Assembly (NCBI RefSeq): GCF_015674855.1
Contig: NZ_JADMLG010000017.1
Location: 62,001 to 126,000 of the forward strand
DNA length: 64,000 bases
Direction of reading: 5' to 3'
DNA from: Nocardia bovistercoris
GTDB taxonomy: Bacteria; Actinomycetota; Actinomycetes; Mycobacteriales; Mycobacteriaceae
Made by a program: the position numbers and the translations under genes. Positions within the stretch are counted from its first letter, which is position 1. Each line of letters starts with the position of its first letter. Shown piece by piece: positions 52,439 to 60,649 of the stretch. A model generated the notes under the pieces. The model searched no databases. It had not been told where the DNA came from and saw nothing but the letters and a program-made list of their open reading frames with translations.

Positions 52439-52869
52439 ACCGCACTCGCGAGGCCCGCGCCTCCGACGCTTCCAGCCATGGCATTGTGTCCGAGCTCTAT
52501 TCGTGATGGGTGATTCGGCACGCCGAGATACCGAGGCCGTCGAGTCCGAGCGACGAGCGCTTATGGTGGAACTGATCCGTGGTGGCGGTGCCTGTTCGAG
52601 ATAGGCATGGTCGACGGACGGAGCGGCCTTCTTCGTACAGCCCTCCGACGAGCCGTCGTTCGCGGAAATAAGTGAGCTGCCGGGCGTGTTCGCGGGGCGC
52701 AGTTCATCGCGGCCCGTGAGCTCGAGGAGAAATGGCCGATCGCCGCCGGGGCGGAGTAGCCGGTGTGTGACGAATCGGCGACCTCGTCGGCATCCGGTCC
52801 GCCCGGTCGCGATGCGTGAAAGTCCCGCGGTGGCACCGTTGCCGCCGCGGGACCTTCACGGGGTGCGGA
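52439..52869. other. Gene-free stretch with possible gene remnants
   Basis: No intact gene is seen. A 32-codon frame from ATG 52506 (stop 52602-52604) reads protein-like (ESERRALMVELIRGG), and a stretch near 52690-52758 reads FIAARELEEKWPIAAGAE to a stop. Both look like pieces of a decayed gene, with a frame change between them. The origin is not recognised. The right end carries the terminator hairpin at 52816. Confidence 0.35.
52816..52859. terminator. Hairpin terminator after the leftward ligase operon
   Basis: A 15-bp inverted repeat (52816-52830 with 52845-52859) with one mismatch and a 14-nt loop lies 10 bp beyond the stop of the ligase at 52870. Confidence 0.75.
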
Positions 52870-54558
52870 TCAGTCGGCCAAGCGTTTGGCGGCCAGTTCC
52901 CGCAGGTCGCTGGTCTTGATCTTGGCGCTGCCGGTGAGGGCGAACTCGGCCTCGTCGAAGAGCAGGACGTGGCGGGGGACCTTGTAACTGGCGAGTCGTT
53001 CGCGCAGGAATTCGCGGACGGGGGTTTCCTCGACCGTGGCTCCGGTATGCGCGACCACGCAGGCGACGACGGTTTCGCCGAGGGTTTCGTGTGGGACTCC
53101 CACGGTGCGCGCGACTTTCACGCCGGGGTAGCGGGCGAGCGCTTCGTCCACCTCGAGGGGGGAGACGTTCGCGCCGCCGGTCTTGATGATGTCGGTGAGG
53201 CGTCCCTCCCAGTAGAGACGGCCCGTGTCGTCGAGGTATCCGCCGTCACCGGTGCGGAAATAGCCGTCGGCGTCGAGGGTTTCGTCGAGCGGGATGCCGA
53301 GATAGCCGAGCATGAGGGTCGGGCCCTTCACGCAGATCTCCCCGCTGACTCCGCGCGCCACGACCTCGTCGGTGAGCGGGTCGACGACCTTGACCGTATT
53401 GCCGGGCAACGGGATTCCGCTGCTGCCCGCGATCTCGTCGGCGGGGGTGTTGGCGGGGTAGCAGGTGCTGATGGTGAACGTCTCGGTGTTGCCGTAGGCG
53501 TGACCGGGCTGGGTCCAGGTGGTCGACACGGTCGAGTGCCGCGCCGCAGGCGTCTCCACGTCCACGAAGCGCAGGCTGCTCAGGTCGGTGCCTGCCCAGG
53601 TGGACGCGCCCTCGAGCTGCGCCCACTGGTGCGGCCACGCGACCGGGAAGGTGACCTTCTCGGCCGCGATGAGCGCGAGCGCCTGATCGGCGTCGAAGGT
53701 CGACTGGAGCACCAGCGACCCGCCCGCGGCCAGTGTCGAACCCAGTGCTTGACCGAAATTCCCGGACCAGAAGAAGCCGTTGGCCGTCCAGCAGCGCACC
53801 TCGTCGTCGGGTCCGAAGCCGAACATGCGCTGGAAACGCCACATCTGGATGGTGACCCCGCGGTGCGCGCTGCGGATGCCCTTGGGTTTGCTCGTGGTTC
53901 CCGAGGAGAAGAACAGCACCGCGGTGTCGCTGGGGCGCACCGTGGCGGCGGTCGCCTCGATCAGTTCCGTCGACTCCGCTTCGCCGCGCGCCAGGAAGGT
54001 GTCCCAGGTGTCGATGGCGCCGCCGGGCGCCGCCTCGCCGACCACGGCGAGATGGCGCAGGAACGGGTAGGCGGGCGCGTCAACCGCGCCCGGTGCGGCG
54101 GAGCCGATCGCGGGCGCGAGACCGGTGAGCGTCGCGGCGAAATCCTTGTTGGCCACGGTGCGTTCGAACAGCAGCACCGAAACGGCCGACAGTCCGAGCA
54201 GGTGGTCGAGTTCCTCAGCGGTGGAGAAGGTGCTCAGCGCCACCGCGACCCCGCCCGCCAGCGCCGTGCCGAAGACGCCCGCGAGCCATTCGGGGCGGTT
54301 GGTCATCATGACCCCGACCCGGCTGTCCTTGCCGACACCGCAGGCCCGCAGCGCGCGGGCCACCTCGACCGAGCGCTCCCACAGGTCGGCGTAGCTCCAG
54401 CGGGTCGCGCCCGCGTGGTCGTGGAACACCAGCGCTTCGCGGTCGGCGAAGCGCTGGGTCACCGCACGCAGGAAGCCGGGCAGGGTGAGCGGCCCGAGCC
54501 CGGGTTCCTCGTCCAGCGGCGGACCGCTGACGATCGCCGCGTCTGCCTGCACGGTCAT
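52870..54558 (-). CDS. AMP-forming acyl-CoA ligase (FadD-like)
   Basis: This 562-residue ANL enzyme has the phosphate-binding loop FFSSGTTSKPKG at about 216-227, an AYGNTETF motif, DGYFRTGDGGYLDDTGRLYWEGRLTDIIKTGGANVSPLEVD and the terminal SAKIKTSDLRE with the adenylation lysine. ATG 54558 overlaps the hydratase stop by 4 bp. It is the last gene of a three-gene operon (reductase, hot-dog hydratase, ligase) headed by a GAGAAT operator. Substrate unknown; the GFFWSGNFGQALGSTLAAG pocket differs from the ligases at 3066 and 57765. Confidence 0.9.
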   Translation of the reverse strand: MTVQADAAIVSGPPLDEEPGLGPLTLPGFLRAVTQRFADREALVFHDHAGATRWSYADLWERSVEVARALRACGVGKDSRVGVMMTNRPEWLAGVFGTALAGGVAVALSTFSTAEELDHLLGLSAVSVLLFERTVANKDFAATLTGLAPAIGSAAPGAVDAPAYPFLRHLAVVGEAAPGGAIDTWDTFLARGEAESTELIEATAATVRPSDTAVLFFSSGTTSKPKGIRSAHRGVTIQMWRFQRMFGFGPDDEVRCWTANGFFWSGNFGQALGSTLAAGGSLVLQSTFDADQALALIAAEKVTFPVAWPHQWAQLEGASTWAGTDLSSLRFVDVETPAARHSTVSTTWTQPGHAYGNTETFTISTCYPANTPADEIAGSSGIPLPGNTVKVVDPLTDEVVARGVSGEICVKGPTLMLGYLGIPLDETLDADGYFRTGDGGYLDDTGRLYWEGRLTDIIKTGGANVSPLEVDEALARYPGVKVARTVGVPHETLGETVVACVVAHTGATVEETPVREFLRERLASYKVPRHVLLFDEAEFALTGSAKIKTSDLRELAAKRLAD

Positions 54559-55847
54559 CGCGGCAACTCGACTTCGGCCAGGCAGCTGACCAGCGTGCCG
54601 AAGTTCTGGTCGGTGAGCTTCAGCTTCACCTGCACCAGCGGCACGCCCCACGTGGACTCGGGGATCTTGTCCACGATCTCGGCGTCGAAGTAGGTGACGT
54701 CGCCTTCGAAGGCGGGCAGCCGGAAGTCGGCCTTGGTGTGGCGGACCAGGCCGTCGTTGCCCGCCCAGTAGGCGAGGTAGTCGGTGCACCAGGCGCCCAT
54801 GGTCGCGCCGTAGCCGTAGGCGCGCGACATGCCGACCGCACCCGCCTTGTCGTCATCGATGTGGCCGCGCGACGGTCCGACGTAGAGGCCGTCGCGCAGG
54901 CGCGGATCGATGCGCGCGCCCTCCTCGTCGAAGCCGAATCCCTCGGTCCAGCCCGGATCCTGGTTGATCCAGGGATCTTCGAGCCCTTCCGGGGCCGTCC
55001 ACCCGAAGGTGCCCCAGATGTTGAACAGGAACGCGCGGTACTCGGTGGTGAAACTGGCGATGCTGTGCGGTCCGATGACCCGCCTCGGCAGTTTGTCGCC
55101 GACCTTCACCTCGTCGAAATGCGGGGAGATACCGGCCCGGTTGGACAGCAGCCACTCGTGGCGCAGCGCCTCCACCTCGGTGAGTTCCGCGGCGCTCCAG
55201 CGCTTCACCTCGCCGACCTGATTGTCGTACATGCCGCGCGCGGTCGCCTCGGCGGCGAGATAGCGGATGGCCGTCGACCTCTCGCGTGCGACCAGGACGC
55301 CGTTCTGGTTGCGGTGCACGGTGTCGCCGCGCGAGAACATGGTCGGCCCGGCGAATTTGGTCTCCGCGACCTTGTAGTCGTGGAAGCGCCGTTCCTGGAT
55401 GAGCCGGTCGCCGGGGCGGACCGGGCAGCCGTAGAACCACCATTCCTCACCGCCGAAGATGAGGTGGCTGCCGGGAATGCGCCCCACACAGGCAGGTTGC
55501 GCGCCATGCCCGTAATCCAGTGCGACGGGGATGGATTGGGGCGCGACGAGACCGCCGTAGCGGGAGGCGGCGGCGAACTCCTGATCCCAGTGCAGGGGAT
55601 TGGGGTAGTCCATCGCCATGACCCAGCGACGGATGTCGGAGGTGCTGCACGGATCCCACAGCTGGCCGCCGCCGACCGGTTTGCCCACCCGGTGGTCGAC
55701 ATCGCTGAGGTCGAGTTCCACCGGCGCGGTGGGTGTTTGGGCGGCGGGCGCGGCTACCTTGGCCGCGGGTGCGCGCTTGGCGGGGGCGGCCCGCTTCGCC
55801 GGTGCGGCCGCCGTCTTGGCGGGCGCTGCGGTTTTCCTGGTTGTCAC
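54555..55847 (-). CDS. MaoC-like double hot-dog hydratase with Ala/Lys/Pro-rich N-terminal tail
   Basis: This 430-residue protein has two hot-dog folds. The first (about 45-190) carries YPNPLHWDQEFAAASRYGGLVAP, the hydratase-2 motif; the second (about 215-430) ends GTLVSCLAEVELPR. The first 42 residues are almost only Ala, Lys, Pro and Thr in repeats like PAKRAAPAK, similar to histone-H1-like tails of actinobacteria. GTG 55847 has GGAGGA upstream, so the tail is probably translated. It may bind nucleic acid or be a disordered linker. The expected reaction is hydration of an enoyl-CoA, in an operon with a reductase and a ligase. Confidence 0.82.
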   Translation of the reverse strand: MTTRKTAAPAKTAAAPAKRAAPAKRAPAAKVAAPAAQTPTAPVELDLSDVDHRVGKPVGGGQLWDPCSTSDIRRWVMAMDYPNPLHWDQEFAAASRYGGLVAPQSIPVALDYGHGAQPACVGRIPGSHLIFGGEEWWFYGCPVRPGDRLIQERRFHDYKVAETKFAGPTMFSRGDTVHRNQNGVLVARERSTAIRYLAAEATARGMYDNQVGEVKRWSAAELTEVEALRHEWLLSNRAGISPHFDEVKVGDKLPRRVIGPHSIASFTTEYRAFLFNIWGTFGWTAPEGLEDPWINQDPGWTEGFGFDEEGARIDPRLRDGLYVGPSRGHIDDDKAGAVGMSRAYGYGATMGAWCTDYLAYWAGNDGLVRHTKADFRLPAFEGDVTYFDAEIVDKIPESTWGVPLVQVKLKLTDQNFGTLVSCLAEVELPR

Positions 55848-55858
55848 GAATCCTCCGT

Positions 55859-56842
55859 TCAGCGGTTCACGTCGACGACGATGCGGCCGCGCACGGTGCC
55901 ATCGATGAGCCGGTTGGCCGCCGGGATCGCCTCGGCGAGCCCGATCTCCTCGGCGATGTCCTTGAGCACCGAGGGGTCGAGGTCGCGCGCGAGCCGCGCC
56001 CAGGCCTCCAGGCGGCGCGGGCGCGGCGCCATGACGCTGTCGATGCCGTACAGGGTCACGCCGCGCAGGATGAACGGCGCGACGGTGGCGGGGTAGTCCA
56101 TGCCCTGCGCGAGTCCGCAGGCCGCGATCGCGCCGCCGTAGCGGGTCTGGGCGCCCGCGTTGGCCAGCGTGTAGCTGCCCGCGGTGTCGACGACGCCCGC
56201 CCAGCGTTCCTTCTGCAGCGGCTTGCCGCGTTCGGCCAGTTCGGCGCGGTCGATGACCGTGGTGGCGCCGAGTTTCTCCAGGTAGGCGGTTTCGGAGGTC
56301 TTGCCGGTGGCGGCGGCCACGGTGAAGCCCGCCGTGCGCAGCAGCGCGATGGCCACGCTGCCGACACCGCCGGTGGCGCCGGTCACCAGGATGTCGCCGC
56401 TGCCCGGTTCGATGCCGTGCTTCAGTAGCGCGTCCACGCACAGGCTCGCGGTATAGCCCGCGGTGCCGATCGACATCGCCTGGCGCGCGGTGAATTCCGC
56501 CGGTTTGCGGACCAGCCAGTCGCCCTTGACGCGGGCGCGCTGGGCCAGGCCGCCCCAGTGCGTCTCGCCGACGCCCCATCCGTTGAGGATCACCTCGTCA
56601 CCGGCGGACCACTCGGGGTTCGAGCTCTCGGTGACGACGCCCGCGAAGTCGATGCCGGGCACCATGGGGAAGGAGCGCACGACCGGCGAGCTGCCGGTGA
56701 TGGCGAGGGCATCCTTGTAGTTGAGGGTGGAGTAGGCCACCTCGACGGTCACATCACCTTCGGGCAGCGACGACTCCTCGACGCCTGCCGTCGCGACTTT
56801 GGTTCCCGTGTCACTCTTCTCGATCACGACTGCCGTAAACAT
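55859..56842 (-). CDS. AcuI/YhdH-type acrylyl-CoA (enoyl-CoA) reductase family oxidoreductase
   Basis: This 327-residue zinc-free medium-chain dehydrogenase matches YhdH/AcuI proteins (about 324 residues). Family marks are STLNYKDALAITG, PMVPGIDFAGVV, GWGVGETHWGGLAQRARV, the Rossmann loop TGATGGVGSVA, and GIDSVMAPRPRR. The start is ATG 56842 with GGAAGGA upstream. Members reduce acryloyl-CoA or related enoyl-CoA with NADPH. It heads the operon reductase, hydratase, ligase. A GAGAAT palindrome lies 65 bp upstream, which places these genes in the proposed TetR regulon. Confidence 0.9.
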   Translation of the reverse strand: MFTAVVIEKSDTGTKVATAGVEESSLPEGDVTVEVAYSTLNYKDALAITGSSPVVRSFPMVPGIDFAGVVTESSNPEWSAGDEVILNGWGVGETHWGGLAQRARVKGDWLVRKPAEFTARQAMSIGTAGYTASLCVDALLKHGIEPGSGDILVTGATGGVGSVAIALLRTAGFTVAAATGKTSETAYLEKLGATTVIDRAELAERGKPLQKERWAGVVDTAGSYTLANAGAQTRYGGAIAACGLAQGMDYPATVAPFILRGVTLYGIDSVMAPRPRRLEAWARLARDLDPSVLKDIAEEIGLAEAIPAANRLIDGTVRGRIVVDVNR

Positions 56843-56906
56843 GCGGAGCGGATTCCTTCCTCGCCCAAGGTTATTCACCTCTCACAGGACGTAATTTCTC
56901 GCTGTA

Positions 56907-56921
56907 GAGAATGTGATTCTC
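56907..56921. promoter_or_regulatory. GAGAAT-GTG-ATTCTC palindrome, proposed TetR operator
   Basis: A perfect 6-3-6 palindrome in the gap between the SDR (stop at 56992) and the AcuI-like gene (start 56842), both leftward. It is the same motif as at 3028, 11012 and 17928, although 46 kb from the TetR gene. Confidence 0.65.
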
Positions 56922-56991
56922 CGTGTGGCGTAACTATGTTTCCATTGTGGTTTTCGGGTGTCAACTGGCAGGTAGGGGGAGGTGCCGCCGG

Positions 56992-57768
56992 TCAGCGGGC
57001 CGTCCACCCGCCGTCCACGACGATGGTCTGGCCGGTCACGTAGCGGGCCGCGTCGCCCGCCAGCCAGATCACCGCGCCGACGACGTCCTCGGCGGTCGCC
57101 TCGATCGGCAACGGGGTGTTGCGGCGCAGGTAGGCGGCGCCGCGTTCGCTGTCGTAGAGACTGTCGGTGATCTCACTGCGGAAGAAGCCCGGCGCGACCG
57201 TGTTCACCCGGATCCGGTGGCGCGCCCACTGCACGGCCAATTCGGCGGTGAGCCCCGACAGTCCCGCCTTGCTCGCCGCGTAGGACGCCTGCGGTATGCC
57301 CGGCACGCCGACGATGCCGCTGATGGAGGAGATGTTCACGATCGACCCCGCACCCTCGGCCGCCATGTGCGGGAACACCGTCTGCGCCAACCGGTACGGC
57401 GCGAGCAGGTTCAGGTCGATGGTGGCGCGCACGTCCGCGGGCGCTTCGCTCTCGGCGGGCGCGTCGCCGAATCGGTTGCCCGCCGCGTTGATCAGGATCG
57501 TGGGCGGGCCGAGCGCGTCGGCGACGGTGTCGGCCACCGTGCCGATCCGGTCGAGGTCACCCAGGTCGCACACCACGGGGTGGCCGTCGATCTCGGCCGC
57601 GAGTTCCTTCAGCCGGTCCGCGCGCCGCGCGACCACGCCGACCCGCGCGCCGAGGCCCGCGAGCGCCCGCGCGACCGCGGCGCCGAGGCCGGAGGACGCG
57701 CCGGTGACGATCGCCACCCGGCCGTCGAGATGAAAACGCGCGGTGGCGTTTTCGCGTGGCGTACTCAT
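56992..57768 (-). CDS. SDR oxidoreductase
   Basis: This 258-residue classical SDR has TGASSGLG, NAAGN in place of NNAG, NISSISG with the serine and YAASKAG as YxxxK, and ends ARYVTGQTIVVDGGWTAR. ATG 57768 overlaps the ligase stop by 4 bp. It is the second gene of a two-gene leftward operon. It probably acts on a hydroxy or keto form of the same acyl-CoA, though free substrates are possible. Confidence 0.88.
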   Translation of the reverse strand: MSTPRENATARFHLDGRVAIVTGASSGLGAAVARALAGLGARVGVVARRADRLKELAAEIDGHPVVCDLGDLDRIGTVADTVADALGPPTILINAAGNRFGDAPAESEAPADVRATIDLNLLAPYRLAQTVFPHMAAEGAGSIVNISSISGIVGVPGIPQASYAASKAGLSGLTAELAVQWARHRIRVNTVAPGFFRSEITDSLYDSERGAAYLRRNTPLPIEATAEDVVGAVIWLAGDAARYVTGQTIVVDGGWTAR

Positions 57769-59327
57769 CGCCCCTCCGTTCCACGCGCCGCGGTGGCGAG
57801 TTCGGTGAGTCGGGTCCGTTCCACCTTGCCCATGGCGTTCATCGGCAGCGCGTCCACCCTGGTCCAGATCTCGGGCACCTTGTAGCCCGCGAGTTCTCGT
57901 CGGCACAGCTCCGAGAGCTCGGCGAAATCGACTGCGGTGTCGGCGCTTTCGATCACGGCCGCGACACGTTGGCCGAGCCGCTCGTCGGGGACGGGGCACA
58001 CCCCGACCTTCACAACGGCCGGGTGGGTCGCGATGATCCGCTCCACCTCGAGCGGATACACATTGGCGCCGCCGCGAATGATGACCATCTTCTTGCGATC
58101 CAGCACCGACAGGCGACCCGACTCGTCCACCGTGCCGATGTCGCCGGTGGGGAGCGGCAGTGGCTCGGCCGCGCGGATCCGGCCGTCGTCCCAGTAGCCG
58201 AGCAGAGGGGTCCACAGGCCCGCCCACGGTCCCTCGGTGGCGGCGTTCAACCGCAGTTCGCCCAGCGACCCCGGCGGCAGCGCGCGGCCGTCGTCGTCGT
58301 AGGCGGCGACGCTGAACTGCGGGAGCACGCGGCCGCTCACGCCGGGGGACCACTCGTCGCCGGGCGGGTCGATCGCGACCACGGTCGGAGCCTCGGTGAG
58401 GCCGTAGGTGGTGCGGGGGACCGGGCCGTGGGTGGCCGCGAACGCGGTGCGCACGGTGTCGGGGGTGTCGCTGCCGCCGCTCCACACCTCGCGCAGCGAG
58501 CTCAGGTCGAGGTCGGGGCGTCGTGCGAGGTCGTAGAGCTGGGCCGGTGCGCCGTTCCACACGCTCACCCGGTGTCGGGCGATCCATTCGGCGACGCCTT
58601 CGACATCGCGGCGGTCCATGATGACCGCCGTGCCGCCCGCCCGCGCTGTGAGCAGGGTGGACAGCACCATGAGATTCAGGATGGTGAGCGGGAAGCTGTC
58701 GCCTTTGCGCAGGTCGGGGCCGTAGCCGCGGGTGGCGACCAGCGCCGCGCCAGGCAGCAGCATATTGCGCTGACTGTGCACGACGGCCTTGGGTGCGCCG
58801 GAGGTGCCGCTGGTGAAGGCGATGCCCGCGGGTGCGTCGATGTCGAGGTCGATCGGCGGCGGCGGGGTGGCGGCGTCGAGCAGGTCGCGCCACCGGTCCG
58901 GGTCGATCGCGGTGTCGAGCAGGCAGCGCGGCCCGCCGAGGATCACCGTCGGTGCGCACAGGTCGGCCAGACGCCGCTGTTCGCCCTCCGCGAGCGCTTC
59001 GCCGATACCCGCCCAGATCGCGCCGACCCGCTGCGCGCCGTGGAAGGCGACGACGATGTCGAGGTCGTTGGGCAGGCAGGCGGCCACCCGGTGACCGGGG
59101 CGAACGCCGAGCGACCAGAGTGCGCCCGCCGCGCGGGTGGCGCGTTCGTCGAGTTCGGCATAGGTGAGAGCGCCGGAGGCGGCCTCGATCGCGACGGCCT
59201 CGGGGCTGGTGGCGAGCGCCGCGTCGAGGACGCGAGCGATCGGTCTGAGCGCGACCCGGCCCGGTGGGCTGTCGCCGTCGAATCTGTCCACAGCCTCTTT
59301 GATATCACTATCCTTGCAAAGATTCAT
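57765..59327 (-). CDS. AMP-forming acyl-CoA ligase (FadD-like)
   Basis: This 520-residue ANL enzyme has the loop FTSGTSGAPKAV at about 170-181, TYGLTEAP, LPTGDIGTVDESGRLSVLDRKKMVIIRGGANVYPLEVE and AMGKVERTRL with the adenylation lysine. The ATG at 59327 has AAGG seven bases upstream, but then the ATCCT-type motif at 59310-59323 lies inside the first codons. A GTG at 59291 would place it in the promoter but has a poor ribosome binding site. It is divergent from the CaiB gene. Confidence 0.88.
   Translation of the reverse strand: MNLCKDSDIKEAVDRFDGDSPPGRVALRPIARVLDAALATSPEAVAIEAASGALTYAELDERATRAAGALWSLGVRPGHRVAACLPNDLDIVVAFHGAQRVGAIWAGIGEALAEGEQRRLADLCAPTVILGGPRCLLDTAIDPDRWRDLLDAATPPPPIDLDIDAPAGIAFTSGTSGAPKAVVHSQRNMLLPGAALVATRGYGPDLRKGDSFPLTILNLMVLSTLLTARAGGTAVIMDRRDVEGVAEWIARHRVSVWNGAPAQLYDLARRPDLDLSSLREVWSGGSDTPDTVRTAFAATHGPVPRTTYGLTEAPTVVAIDPPGDEWSPGVSGRVLPQFSVAAYDDDGRALPPGSLGELRLNAATEGPWAGLWTPLLGYWDDGRIRAAEPLPLPTGDIGTVDESGRLSVLDRKKMVIIRGGANVYPLEVERIIATHPAVVKVGVCPVPDERLGQRVAAVIESADTAVDFAELSELCRRELAGYKVPEIWTRVDALPMNAMGKVERTRLTELATAARGTEGR
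59310..59323. promoter_or_regulatory. ATCCT-N4-AAGAT motif, weak copy 3
   Basis: ATCCT-TGCA-AAGAT differs by one base from the core palindrome at 46012 and 47224, and CTATCCTT is shared with both. Over the full 28-bp window it matches 17 positions. It lies between a ligase operon and a CaiB/CoA-transferase operon. Confidence 0.45.
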
Positions 59328-59392
59328 CAGATAGCCTTCGAACGATTCCCGGATGCGGCGAATTGGACGGAGGTCGCGAGAAGGACGTGGCG

Positions 59393-60649
59393 ATGGAACC
59401 TCGCAATACCGACACAGCGACGGGGCTTCGTGGAACGGACACGGCGATGGAACCTCGCGAAACGGACGCGGCGACAGCTCGAGGCGGCCCGCTGTCCGGA
59501 ATCCGTGTCATCGATCTGACGGCGATGGTCATGGGTCCCTACTGCACCCAGATCATGGCCGACATGGGCGCCGACGTCATCAAGATCGAGCCGCCCGCGG
59601 GCGACAACACCCGGTACATCTCGGTCGGGCCCGAACGCGGCATGGGCGGGGTCTTCGTCAATGTCAACCGAGGTAAACGCAGCGTCGTGCTCGACCTGCG
59701 CGATCCAGAAGGCGCCCGCGCCCTACGCGAACTCGTCACGGGCGCCGATGTTTTCATCCACTCCATGCGCGCCTCGGCGATCGACCGGCTCGGATTCGGG
59801 TACGAGCAGGTCAGCGCGCTGAACCCGACCGTCGTCTACACCAACTGCTACGGCTACGGCCGCCGCGGCCCCGACGCCGACCTCACCGCCTACGACGACA
59901 CCATCCAGGCCGAATGCGGACTCCCTTCGGTGCAGCGGCAACTGACCGGCGAGGCCACTTACGTCGGCACCATCATGGCCGACAAGATCGCGGGCCTGAC
60001 CGCGCTCTACGCCACCACCATGGCCCTGTTCCACCGCGAGCGCACCGGCGAGGGCCAGGAGGTCGAGGTCGCCATGTTCGAGACGATGGCCGCGTTCATG
60101 CTGGTCGAACACGCCAACGGCGCACTGTTCGACCCGCCGCTGAGCTCCGCCGCCTATCCGCGCGCGGTGACCCCGAATCGCAGGCCGTATCGCACCGCCG
60201 ACGGATACTTGTCGGCGCTGGTCTACAACGACAAACAGTGGACCGCGTTCGTCGACGCGGTGCGCCCGCACTGGGCCGGATCGCATTTCGCGACGCTGGA
60301 ACAGCGCGCCGCCCGCATCGACGAGGTCTACGCGCTGCTGGCCGAGACCTTCGCCGAGCGCACCACCGCGCAATGGCTGGAACTGCTTCGCGCACTGGAT
60401 ATTCCGTGCGCGCCGGTGCGGTCCATGGACGAACTGTTCGACAACGAGCATCTGACGGCCGCCGGGTTCTTCGAGACGGTGGATTCCCCTTACGGGAAAC
60501 TCCGCTTTCCCGGCCCACCCACCTGGTTCTCCCGCACGCCTGGGCGCGTCGCGGGACCCGCGCCGCGGCTGGGCGCCGACACCGCGCGGGTCCTCGATGA
60601 CCTCGCGAGTCCGGCCGAGGGCGGCGCGAACGGACGGACGCGACGATGA
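59393..60649 (+). CDS. CaiB/BaiF family CoA-transferase
   Basis: This 418-residue class III CoA-transferase has the opening LSGIRVIDLTAMVMGPYCTQIMADMGADVIKIE, KRSVVLDLRDPEGARAL, a catalytic aspartate in TAYDDTIQAECG and TPNRRPYRTADGYL. ATG 59393 has AAGGA eight bases upstream; a TTG at 59363 is an alternative. The first 30 residues form an imperfect repeat (MEPRNTDTA, MEPRETDAA), matching a repeat of about 27 bp in the DNA. It overlaps the next gene by 4 bp. It probably passes CoA to or from a pathway acid. Confidence 0.9.
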   Translation: MEPRNTDTATGLRGTDTAMEPRETDAATARGGPLSGIRVIDLTAMVMGPYCTQIMADMGADVIKIEPPAGDNTRYISVGPERGMGGVFVNVNRGKRSVVLDLRDPEGARALRELVTGADVFIHSMRASAIDRLGFGYEQVSALNPTVVYTNCYGYGRRGPDADLTAYDDTIQAECGLPSVQRQLTGEATYVGTIMADKIAGLTALYATTMALFHRERTGEGQEVEVAMFETMAAFMLVEHANGALFDPPLSSAAYPRAVTPNRRPYRTADGYLSALVYNDKQWTAFVDAVRPHWAGSHFATLEQRAARIDEVYALLAETFAERTTAQWLELLRALDIPCAPVRSMDELFDNEHLTAAGFFETVDSPYGKLRFPGPPTWFSRTPGRVAGPAPRLGADTARVLDDLASPAEGGANGRTRR

